Shown here: piece by piece, positions 43,863 to 52,049 of the stretch
How positions within the stretch are numbered: the stretch's first letter is position 1
How the letters are laid out: each line of letters opens with the position of its first letter
From: Fodinibius sp036381435
Lineage (GTDB): Bacteria; Bacteroidota; Rhodothermia; Balneolales; Balneolaceae
Direction of reading: 5' to 3'
DNA: 64,000 nt
NCBI GenBank assembly: GCA_036381435.1
Contig: DASVCW010000004.1
Coordinates: 1 to 64,000 of the forward strand
The notes under the pieces: generated by a model
The model's database searches: none
What the model was told of the DNA's origin: nothing
Seen by the model: only the letters and a program-made list of their open reading frames with translations
Translations under genes and position numbers: made by a program

Positions 43863-45784
43863 CGACAAAAGAACTGACTAAAAAAACAGTTCCGGAAGGA
43901 TACAAACGAACGGAAGTGGGTTTAATTCCTGAAGATTGGAAAGTCAAAAAACTGGTGGAACTAACACCCGAAGTAAATAAATATGGTATTGTTGATGGTC
44001 CTTTTGGTTCAAATTTAAAAAGCGAGCATTATCGAAAAAAAGGTATCCCGGTTATAAGCAGTGGTTTCGTAACACAAGGCAGATTTGAGGGCAGTGATTA
44101 TAATTTTGTAGATAAGAGTAAGTTTCTAAAAGAGAAAAGAAGCGCTGTTGCACCTGGTGATATAGTGATGGCTAAGATTGGCGCAAGGTGTGGCATATCA
44201 GCAATAATGCCTGATGGACACGAAATAGGATTATTGTCTGGGAATGCATTGAAAATTTCTATAGACGAATTAAAATATTCAAAGTACTTCGTTTGGCAAT
44301 ATCTATTTCATTTATATAAAACTGGTGGTATAGATGATATAAAAACCACAGGTGCGCAACCTGCTATATCAATTACAAACCTTCGGAAGATTAAAGTCCC
44401 TCTTCCCCCAAACCTCGAAGAACAACGCGTCATCGCCGAAGCCCTGAGCGGTGTTGATGAACTGATCGCCTCCCTCGATACCCTTATCGAAAAGAAGCAA
44501 AAGATCAAAAAAGGCACTATGCAACAATTACTGACAGGTAAGAAACGGTTGCCTGGATTTAGAAGGGAGTGGGAGGAGAAGTCATTTTATCAGTGTTTTC
44601 ATTTTTTAAAGAGTGGTACTAATTCAAGAAGTGATTTATCAAATAAGGGTTCCATTGGATATATACATTATGGTGATATTCATGCTAAATGGACAGGTGT
44701 TTTAGATTGTGATAATGATAGTATCCCCTGTATTAATCAGAATAAAGTAAAGCATCTACCTCAATTAGAAGAGGGGGACTTAATTCTAGCAGATGCATCT
44801 GAAGATTATGAAGGAATAGGTGCTGGGATAGAAGTTAGAAATGTAAATGGAAGGAAAATAGTAGCAGGTTTACATACAATTTTATTAAGGGCAAAGGATG
44901 ATTGTCTCGCTGATGGTTTTAAAGCTTACATCACTTCAATTAAGAAAGTAAAAAAATCTCTAATTGAAGTAGCTACAGGAACTACTGTTTATGGGATTTC
45001 AAAAAGCAAATTAATGCAGGTTGATATTTTATTGCCTCCAACGATCGAAGAACAAAAAGCTATTGCCCAAATCCTTGGTGATATGGATGAGGAAATACAA
45101 TCTCTTCAGCAAAAGCGAGCCAAGTACCAAAAAATTAAGCAGGGCATGATGCAGGAGCTGCTGACGGGGAAGACGAGATTGGTAAAAGAAGAACAAGAGG
45201 ATAGTTCTGAAATTAATAGACAAGGTCACAATTGGGAATTTGATGAAGCAGTTCTTGCTTCCGTACTTACAGATCGTTTTGGGTCTAAGAAATATCCTTT
45301 AGGCCGATTTAAACGTACTAAATTTAATTATCTGGTACGACGATTTCTTGAGAGTAAAGTTGATCGATTTTTAAATAAAGCAGCCGGTCCTTATAACCCT
45401 GAGACAAGATATAGAGGGCCTGAAAAAATAGCTTTAAAGAATGGATATGTTAAGGAATGGGGTAATGGCAAGTACAGTGGATTGATAGCTGATGAAAATA
45501 TAGAGAAAGCCCTATCATATTTTGAAAAGTGGCATGGGATGGAAGCAATTGACTGGTTAGAAGAGCGATTTAAATACGCAAAGAATGAAGATCTCGAACT
45601 GTTAACCACGGTAGATATGGCAAGAGTAGAATTAAAAAAAGAAGCTCGGGACGTAACGCTATCTACGATAAAAGATGTAATTGAGTCTCATCCAGAATGG
45701 AAGCCAAAGCTGGAACGGGATATTTTTTCGGATGGGAATATCAAGAAAGCAATTAGAAAATCTATCAATTTATTTGGGAAGTAA
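43853..45784 (+). CDS. hsdS: Type I specificity subunit with a C-terminal extra domain, system 2
   Basis: 643 residues. Residues ~1-445 are a normal HsdS with two target-recognition domains (starting RTEVGLIPEDWKVKKLVEL, and REWEEKSFYQCFHFL near 240), each closed by a coiled-coil helix (KKQKIKKGTMQQLLTGKKRL near 215-235; QKIKQGMMQELLTGKTRL near 425-443). Residues ~455-643 are an extra helical domain (FDEAVLASVLTDRFGSKKYPLGRFKRTK, AAGPYNPETRYRGPEKIAL, HPEWKPKLERDIFSDG). I have a memory of this extension in some HsdS proteins but do not know its role. It may regulate or recruit the DUF262 proteins encoded next. Confidence 0.9.
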   Translation: MEVATKELTKKTVPEGYKRTEVGLIPEDWKVKKLVELTPEVNKYGIVDGPFGSNLKSEHYRKKGIPVISSGFVTQGRFEGSDYNFVDKSKFLKEKRSAVAPGDIVMAKIGARCGISAIMPDGHEIGLLSGNALKISIDELKYSKYFVWQYLFHLYKTGGIDDIKTTGAQPAISITNLRKIKVPLPPNLEEQRVIAEALSGVDELIASLDTLIEKKQKIKKGTMQQLLTGKKRLPGFRREWEEKSFYQCFHFLKSGTNSRSDLSNKGSIGYIHYGDIHAKWTGVLDCDNDSIPCINQNKVKHLPQLEEGDLILADASEDYEGIGAGIEVRNVNGRKIVAGLHTILLRAKDDCLADGFKAYITSIKKVKKSLIEVATGTTVYGISKSKLMQVDILLPPTIEEQKAIAQILGDMDEEIQSLQQKRAKYQKIKQGMMQELLTGKTRLVKEEQEDSSEINRQGHNWEFDEAVLASVLTDRFGSKKYPLGRFKRTKFNYLVRRFLESKVDRFLNKAAGPYNPETRYRGPEKIALKNGYVKEWGNGKYSGLIADENIEKALSYFEKWHGMEAIDWLEERFKYAKNEDLELLTTVDMARVELKKEARDVTLSTIKDVIESHPEWKPKLERDIFSDGNIKKAIRKSINLFGK

Positions 45785-45794
45785 ATATTTTTCA

Positions 45795-47351
45795 ATGAAT
45801 ACGGCTACTACAAAGGTTGAGGCCTTTACCTGTACAACACATCCTCTTATTACGGGAAAATTACATAGTGCGAAAGTATTTAATTTTCCGATTAAAATTG
45901 ACCGTTATCAGCGGCCTTATGTTTGGGATGAAAAAAAGATAGCCCAACTACTTCATGATCTTAAAGATCATTCAAAAGGTGCTTATTATTTGGGGAGCAT
46001 TCTGCTTCATGAACATTATGAGGAAGAAGGCCTTTTTATAATTGATGGTCAACAGAGGCTAACAACATTGTTATTAGTTTATCATACGCTATCTGAATAT
46101 GAGGTCGATGCAGAGAATTTGAAACTTAGCTATTATCATCAAGAGTCGTTTATAAATATTCAAGTGGCAAATAAACTTATTCAGGAATTTTTGTCTAGTG
46201 GAGATAATGAGCAAGAAATTCGAGAATCGCTAAATGAACTAGAGATTACAATAATACAAACCAATGATATTGATCTGGCATTTACATTTTTTGATAGTCA
46301 GAACAGTAGAGGTGTACGATTAAAGTCTACTGACCTGTTAAAATCATTCCATTTACGCGAGATCAATCAGCTGGATGTTAAAGGACATGAGAATAAAAAG
46401 TATCTTCAAGAAAATAGTGCTAAGCGCTGGGAACATTTGCAGACCTTTAAAGGCATATTGAATACTGAGCATGATTTTGCCTTTGAACTCTTTCATAAGC
46501 TCCTTTGGCGTGTTCGTAGATGGATTGGTGAAGATGTTGAAAAAGAAAATCGGGACCTGGTAATTGAAGAATTTCAAGATGGTTCAGTCAGATCCAAAAA
46601 GATAGAAATTCCTTTGTATCCTACTCGTCAAAATATGCTTAGTGATAAGCTGATAGAATCTAAAGAGAATGGTTTACAAAGGGTGGGAGGTCGTATTAAG
46701 GTATCCGAAAAAAGTTCTTTGCTACCTTTCACATTGCGACAACCTATATACAGGGGGCTTCATTATTTTTTATTTGCTGAAAAATATGCTGAACTATTAT
46801 ACGAGCTGTTTCGGGGAGAAACTGAGGATCAGGAAATAAAAAGATTCAGGAGGTATGTTGAAGTAATAGTCAAGGAGAATGGGTACTACCTTATGGAACT
46901 GTTTCTCGTCTGTTCGTTAACTTATTACGACAAGTATGGGTCTAAAAAACTTTCTGAGTTTGCGGAACTGGTGGGACTGGCACATGGCATAAAACGATTG
47001 GAACAATACTATATATTCCGGCAATCAGCTCTGAAATATATACGTGAATATAACCTTATAGATGTTATAACTTATTCTTTCCGTCCGATAGAAGTCATTG
47101 AATCCCTCAAAAACCACATTCTTCCTAATCAGAAAGAACGACTTACGAGACATGTTGATCTGACCGATAAGGATAATGACGGGATATTAGATAATGCTGG
47201 TGTCAGAGAGCAATGTTTTAATGCTTTCCATAAATATTATAATATTCATTGGAATAATTTGACTGATGAAGCCGGAGATAAGCTTGATCTGAAAAAGTTT
47301 GCCGATAAAGTGATTACAAGTCAAAAGAACGGGATTCATGGAAAATCTTAA
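45795..47351 (+). CDS. DUF262 protein (GmrS-like), first of a pair
   Basis: 518 residues using the ATG at 45795, 10 bp after the hsdS stop; an in-frame upstream extension overlaps hsdS and is not needed. The DUF262 ParB/Srx-like domain is shown by IKIDRYQRPYVWDEKKIAQLL near 35-55 and FIIDGQQRLTTLLLVYH near 80-96. These match the I/YQR-x-YVW and DGQQR-x-T signatures of GmrS-type NTP-dependent subunits. No C-terminal HNH (DUF1524) motif is seen. It overlaps the second DUF262 gene by 14 bases, so the two are made together. A GmrSD-like modified-DNA restriction role, or partnership with the type I enzyme, is likely. Confidence 0.85.
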   Translation: MNTATTKVEAFTCTTHPLITGKLHSAKVFNFPIKIDRYQRPYVWDEKKIAQLLHDLKDHSKGAYYLGSILLHEHYEEEGLFIIDGQQRLTTLLLVYHTLSEYEVDAENLKLSYYHQESFINIQVANKLIQEFLSSGDNEQEIRESLNELEITIIQTNDIDLAFTFFDSQNSRGVRLKSTDLLKSFHLREINQLDVKGHENKKYLQENSAKRWEHLQTFKGILNTEHDFAFELFHKLLWRVRRWIGEDVEKENRDLVIEEFQDGSVRSKKIEIPLYPTRQNMLSDKLIESKENGLQRVGGRIKVSEKSSLLPFTLRQPIYRGLHYFLFAEKYAELLYELFRGETEDQEIKRFRRYVEVIVKENGYYLMELFLVCSLTYYDKYGSKKLSEFAELVGLAHGIKRLEQYYIFRQSALKYIREYNLIDVITYSFRPIEVIESLKNHILPNQKERLTRHVDLTDKDNDGILDNAGVREQCFNAFHKYYNIHWNNLTDEAGDKLDLKKFADKVITSQKNGIHGKS

Positions 47352-49506
47352 ATACCAATCTCAAACAGTTACAATAGATCAAATCATTAGTGACAGAATC
47401 TTTTTCAAGATTCCAATCTATCAACGGTTATATGTATGGAAAAAAGAACAGATATACGCTCTTCTGTCCGATATTGTTGCTAATTATAAGGAAAATGATA
47501 CGGGTAGGGGTTCTATCTTCTATCTGGGGAATGTTATAGTTCAAGAGGACGAAAGAAATGGAAAAGTATTCTATGAACTTATAGATGGTCAGCAGAGGTT
47601 TACTACATTATGGCTTTTATCTATCTATTTGCAGAATGATCTTAAGGAATATGCTTTCCCAAAAAACAGTATATCTAAAGGTGAAGATCAAATACTACTG
47701 CGAATTGAATTTGATATTAGAGATCAGGTAACTGAGTTCATGAGAGAAATCATAGAACATTATGAGGACTATAAAGATGCACATGAAATTAATTTAGAAT
47801 ATTTAGTTCAAAAAAATCCTAAAAAAGGATTCGATACGGGAACACTGGAACCTTTGGCAAACGCTTTTAAAGAGATTGATGCCTTCTTTACAAATCACCC
47901 TGATAAAATATCAAGAGAGGAGTTAAGTAAATATATTCGTGAACAGGTCCAGTTTGTTAAAACAATTGTCCCGGAAAATGCAGATTTAAACAAGTTGTTT
48001 GAGGTCTTAAATAATAGAGGTGTTCAACTTGAGCATCATCAAATTTTAAAAGCGCGGATGCTTGAAATTTTGCATAAAGGAAGGGCTGAATTGGAATTTA
48101 GTATTGAGCACTATGCAACACTTTGGGATAGCTGTTCAAGTATGAATGAATATCTCGAAAAAGGGTTTCAAGATGCAACCGGAAAACGCCTAACTGAACT
48201 AAAATCTTATGTAAGAGATACGGATGGGTACACAATTTATAAGGATTCCAGAACTATATTAAGTGATCTAAAAGAGTTGGATGGGCTTAGCGGTACTGAG
48301 TATGAAGGGGGAGGATTGAATCTTCAAGAGGCCCTCAATAAAGACCTTTCAGAAGAAAAGCAGGTTGATAATTCGAGTGAAAATATTTTAGATGAACGTT
48401 CACAGGAGATCAAGAGTATTATCAACTTCCCCTTGCTGTTGCAACACACCTTACGAATTTTTTTGAAGAAACATGGCTTGGACGATATCGATAGAATTCA
48501 TGATAAAGAGTTGTTGGACACATTTAAAGATTATTTCTTTGATGGGTTGAACCAAGCTGAGAGTGAGGGACAATATGCCAAGAAGGTTGCTGCTTTTATC
48601 CAATTGCTTTGGGAAGTCCGCTTCGTCTTTGACGAATACGTAGTTAAGTGGATAAAGGATGAAAGTTCAGACATTCTAAGACTCTGTAAGCTTTATGAAA
48701 AAAAGGATAAGGATAAAATTTATCTTTATCGGCAATCCAAAGAATACAAACCGGAATTAAGCCAATTGCAGCGTCAGCTTTATCATTCGCAGGAAATGCG
48801 TACTTTCTACTGGCTTACCCCATTTCTATACTTTCTCCATATATATTTTCAGCAAATTAAAGATAGAAATGAAGAGGAGTTGGAACTTATCTATTTACAA
48901 TATCTGGATAATCATTTGCTGAATATAGTTACTTATGAAGTAGATGAGCCTTTGATTGAACGAACAGCGGTATTCACGGACGAAGTTAAAAAAGGTGATA
49001 TTAAAGGCCAGCAAGAATATAAACCAACGAATGATCTCCTAAAGCAGTCTTTAGGCCTAGGGTTTCCACATTACTGGTTCTATAAATTGGAATACCTCTT
49101 GTGGCGAGCAATGAAAGATGAATATAAAGTTGAGCAAGTTACTTCTTTCAAAATAACAGCAAAAAATTCAGTAGAGCATATTGCACCACAAAATCCAAGA
49201 GGAGGTAAAACTAAAAATATATTGCCGGAAGAATTGCTTGATTCATTCGGCAATTTAGCTCTGGTTTCACGAAGCCTGAACTCCTCACTTAGTAATTCAG
49301 CTTACAAAGTAAAAAAAGAAAAGTTTTATGAATCGAGAGGTATCCGTAATCGAATTGAATCTCTTAAACTGCTAAAGGTTTTTGAAAGCGATAAAGATGA
49401 TTGGCAAAAAGAAGAGATTGAAATCCACCATAAAGAAATGACCGAGTATTTTGAAGAATACTTGGAGTCATGCCAAAAAGAGTATGATAAATTACGATTA
49501 CTATAA
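47338..49506 (+). CDS. DUF262-DUF1524 protein (GmrSD-like), second of the pair
   Basis: 722 residues. N-terminal DUF262: FKIPIYQRLYVWKKEQIYALL near 23-43 and ELIDGQQRFTTLWLLSIYL near 80-98. A helical middle follows. The C-terminal DUF1524 nuclease (about 600-700) has SVEHIAPQNPRGG with the catalytic H and the later FGNLALVSRSLNSSLSN segment, the His-Me finger layout of GmrD. It therefore carries both halves of a GmrSD enzyme, whereas its upstream partner has only the first. A full GmrSD-type enzyme degrades glucosylated phage DNA. The gene is convergent with the beta-CASP gene, with about 70 bp between stops. Confidence 0.88.
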   Translation: MENLKYQSQTVTIDQIISDRIFFKIPIYQRLYVWKKEQIYALLSDIVANYKENDTGRGSIFYLGNVIVQEDERNGKVFYELIDGQQRFTTLWLLSIYLQNDLKEYAFPKNSISKGEDQILLRIEFDIRDQVTEFMREIIEHYEDYKDAHEINLEYLVQKNPKKGFDTGTLEPLANAFKEIDAFFTNHPDKISREELSKYIREQVQFVKTIVPENADLNKLFEVLNNRGVQLEHHQILKARMLEILHKGRAELEFSIEHYATLWDSCSSMNEYLEKGFQDATGKRLTELKSYVRDTDGYTIYKDSRTILSDLKELDGLSGTEYEGGGLNLQEALNKDLSEEKQVDNSSENILDERSQEIKSIINFPLLLQHTLRIFLKKHGLDDIDRIHDKELLDTFKDYFFDGLNQAESEGQYAKKVAAFIQLLWEVRFVFDEYVVKWIKDESSDILRLCKLYEKKDKDKIYLYRQSKEYKPELSQLQRQLYHSQEMRTFYWLTPFLYFLHIYFQQIKDRNEEELELIYLQYLDNHLLNIVTYEVDEPLIERTAVFTDEVKKGDIKGQQEYKPTNDLLKQSLGLGFPHYWFYKLEYLLWRAMKDEYKVEQVTSFKITAKNSVEHIAPQNPRGGKTKNILPEELLDSFGNLALVSRSLNSSLSNSAYKVKKEKFYESRGIRNRIESLKLLKVFESDKDDWQKEEIEIHHKEMTEYFEEYLESCQKEYDKLRLL

Positions 49507-49575
49507 ATTTCTGCTTAAGCTATAGAGCTATAGAGCTATAGTAAGGAGCGATAAAGGGAAAGTAGCACTGACTGA

Positions 49576-50760
49576 TCAGTTTAAGATTTTCATTTTTCCA
49601 TCAACAAGCTTTTCAAAAGCAGCTGTATTTTCAGTGTGAATGGGTATGGCTGTAGATGGATTAACTTTTTTAATTAAATTCTCTAAAGTCTCAGTTTGAG
49701 CATGACCGCTACAGTGAATGTGACTAACAGTCCTATTTAACCATATTCCTTCTGCATATCCTTTCCATTGGGAATAAATGAGAGTTGCTGTATCAAGTAG
49801 ATTTTCTTTCTGGATCATCTTTTCCACATATCTATTTGATTTAAGAACATATTTTCCAGGATTATTCCGAATCATTTTTTTTGAAACTTTTGCTCCGGCA
49901 AACTGATAAAGAGTTTCTTTATTAATGTTTTGGGTATAACTATTTGAGGCGAATAATATCCCCATGTTATTCCATGAATATTGGGGAAGGTTTTCGGAGA
50001 TATCCTTCAGCTCATTCAGTATGTAAGCCGTATAAGGATCGACAACCAGTGTTTTATGAGTTTTTAAGCAGGCTTTATAAACACTGACTAACCTATCGAT
50101 GTTTTGAGAAGAAAAGGCAATGATGGAGAAGCTTTCACTTTGCTCGAATACCTTTGAAAGCTTTTGCTCGACCTCTTGTTCAGATTGAATACCCCTATAG
50201 TTCCTGCTTAAGAGTGTACCTTCCAAGATTAAATAATCTATCGTACCCGGAAGTTTATCAAGTAGATTTTCAGTAAGATACTTCTTTCTTCCATGATCTC
50301 TGATATCACCGGAATAGAGTAAGTTTGTTTTGCCGTCAGTTATCAGAAAGGCTTTTGAATCAAATCCCGAATGATCAACTGTAATAGGCTTTATTGAGAG
50401 ATAGGACTCGGTATTAAGAGGTATCTTAACTGCTTTTCTATCAATTAATTGAGCCGCTATAGGATTGTAATCAGTTTGGCCAAATTTGTGAGCAATGCTA
50501 ATTATCTTTTTACAGCCGCGGCTCATAAATACCGGAATATCTTTATCCAAATATTTTAGCATTTCATAATGATCAGGATGGGGGTGTGAGATGAAAATAG
50601 CCTTTACCCGGCTTGCTATTTTATTAAATTCCTCTTTGTTGAGTCTGGGTTCGCTTTTAACAGGAATACCGGCATCTATTAAAATAGATCCGTTATTAGT
50701 TTGTACCTCCACACAATTCCCACCTATCGTTGAAGCTCCCTGATGAATAATTACCTTCAT
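49576..50760 (-). CDS. Metallo-beta-lactamase/beta-CASP ribonuclease-like protein
   Basis: 394 residues, RNase J/CPSF73-like without the C-terminal RNase J domain. All metal and beta-CASP motifs are present: SHPHPDH at 58-64, H130 in VDHSGFDS, D152 in YSGDIRDHGRK, E180 in LILEGTLL (motif A), H353 in HCSGHAQTE (motif B) and H375 in IPIHTE (motif C). It should be an active RNA- or DNA-processing nuclease. The start overlaps the upstream nuclease gene stop by four bases (ATGA). It lies inverted inside the hsd locus between the DUF262 pair and hsdR. Its exact target is unknown. Confidence 0.85.
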   Translation of the reverse strand: MKVIIHQGASTIGGNCVEVQTNNGSILIDAGIPVKSEPRLNKEEFNKIASRVKAIFISHPHPDHYEMLKYLDKDIPVFMSRGCKKIISIAHKFGQTDYNPIAAQLIDRKAVKIPLNTESYLSIKPITVDHSGFDSKAFLITDGKTNLLYSGDIRDHGRKKYLTENLLDKLPGTIDYLILEGTLLSRNYRGIQSEQEVEQKLSKVFEQSESFSIIAFSSQNIDRLVSVYKACLKTHKTLVVDPYTAYILNELKDISENLPQYSWNNMGILFASNSYTQNINKETLYQFAGAKVSKKMIRNNPGKYVLKSNRYVEKMIQKENLLDTATLIYSQWKGYAEGIWLNRTVSHIHCSGHAQTETLENLIKKVNPSTAIPIHTENTAAFEKLVDGKMKILN

Positions 50761-51488
50761 GAAATAAAATGGTTTTCAACCGGATAGGTATGATTTATTG
50801 TAAAAACACCGATCTCCAAATCTTCTAAAAGCTTATAGAGGTTCTTGTAATTATCTGCATTTCCGGCTTTTAGTTCTTTGGGTTTGCCCAATTTATTTGT
50901 TGCAAAAAGAACAGCTTTCTTTATTTCAAGCATCTCTATGTCCTTTTCCCCAAACCTATCTTTTACTTTTTCCTCAACAAACCGCTGAAATACCTTTTTA
51001 TCAACTAGTTGATGATAAGTCTCAGCTTCCAAAGCGGCCCTTAACAGGGTTTCTTTTTTGTCGGCCATTTTCAACTCTATTAAAAATGCTGTGTTGTCTT
51101 TAAAACTAATCAGATCAACCTTTCCATAGTCATCGGCTTGCGTAGCTTTCAATGGCATCTGATATCCTATGATCGTTCCTAAATGTTCCAGCTGATGACC
51201 CAATAAAGATTTTGCGAATATTTCTTCTGTGCGGTTTGAATGGTTATTCGTGACGCCATCATGTCCTGGAACAAAGTAATCATTCCTTCCACTTTTGTTT
51301 ATTTTTGAGAACAGATCTTTTCTTTTAAGAAGTTGTTCCGCGATGAATTCGGTGTAAAAGGTTTTATTATTCCCCCGCGGACCGCTCCAGTTAACCATTC
51401 TGTGGTTATATAACTTATAGGCCTCTAATGTGCCATCATCCAATTCTTCAAAACATTTATTTATTTCTGAATATTTGCTGTTACTCAT
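50757..51488 (-). CDS. PD-(D/E)xK nuclease-like protein
   Basis: 243 residues. The core is YGKVDLISFKDNTAFLIELKMA with D125, E138 and K140 in D...ExK spacing, plus an upstream RTEEIFAKSL helix with E89. This is a restriction-endonuclease fold of the kind seen in many defence genes. It starts the closely coupled pair with the beta-CASP gene (four-base overlap) and follows a 114-residue gene by 10 bp. Together they form a three-gene reverse-strand module. The pairing of an RNase J-like enzyme with a restriction-type nuclease is not one I can name. Confidence 0.72.
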   Translation of the reverse strand: MSNSKYSEINKCFEELDDGTLEAYKLYNHRMVNWSGPRGNNKTFYTEFIAEQLLKRKDLFSKINKSGRNDYFVPGHDGVTNNHSNRTEEIFAKSLLGHQLEHLGTIIGYQMPLKATQADDYGKVDLISFKDNTAFLIELKMADKKETLLRAALEAETYHQLVDKKVFQRFVEEKVKDRFGEKDIEMLEIKKAVLFATNKLGKPKELKAGNADNYKNLYKLLEDLEIGVFTINHTYPVENHFIS

Positions 51489-51498
51489 ACTGTCTTTA

Positions 51499-51843
51499 TT
51501 AATTAATATTTCCTCTGCTGTTTACTCTACTTATATCGAAATGCTTTTGTACCACTCGTTTATCTTTGAATCGCCTATAGAAGTCACTATTAATGAATTT
51601 ATGAGGTTCATAAGTTGCTAAATAAAAAATATCATTCTCGGTTCTTGTTAACATTATATCTTCTAATCCAAAGCGAGTAAACAAGTCATAGTAATTTAAA
51701 AATAATTCGATACTTAGAAAGTCTGGTAGCTCCTCTTCTATTTGAGATCTTTTATTTACAAATTCAATTTCTTCTTTTGTGGGTTTCGCTTTTACTCGTT
51801 GCGCCTCAAATAGTGTCTTTAATTTTTGTATCGAGATAACCAC
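51499..51843 (-). CDS. Small protein of unknown function, first gene of the inverted module
   Basis: 114 residues. Charged, probably helical N-terminus (QKLKTLFEAQRVKAKPTKEEIEFVNKRSQ) and a beta-prone C-terminal half (DIMLTRTENDIFYLATYEPHKF). No known motif. It is 10 bp upstream of the PD-(D/E)xK gene and so is probably the first gene of a three-gene operon. The 206 bp upstream gap is shared with the divergent hsdR gene and must hold both promoters. It could be a regulator or immunity-type partner; neither is shown by sequence. Confidence 0.5.
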   Translation of the reverse strand: MVISIQKLKTLFEAQRVKAKPTKEEIEFVNKRSQIEEELPDFLSIELFLNYYDLFTRFGLEDIMLTRTENDIFYLATYEPHKFINSDFYRRFKDKRVVQKHFDISRVNSRGNIN

Positions 51844-52049
51844 TTTCTATAAGTTTTTTTAGATTCTCATTACAACCTATACGTTGACCATCGAAAATAT
51901 TTCAAAGGATATGCTACATTCTAATCTTTATTAAAAAAATTATAGGTCATTTACCTCTAATTTTTCCCTCAAATTATACTTCTTTAAATTTTGTACATTC
52001 AATTAATTACAGGGGTAAGATCAAGTAAGTATTAATAAGTTTAACAGGA

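Noticed and set aside
49511..49545. 'agctatag' direct triplication between convergent genes
   Set aside because: A three-unit micro-repeat with no hairpin; probably slippage and of no clear function.
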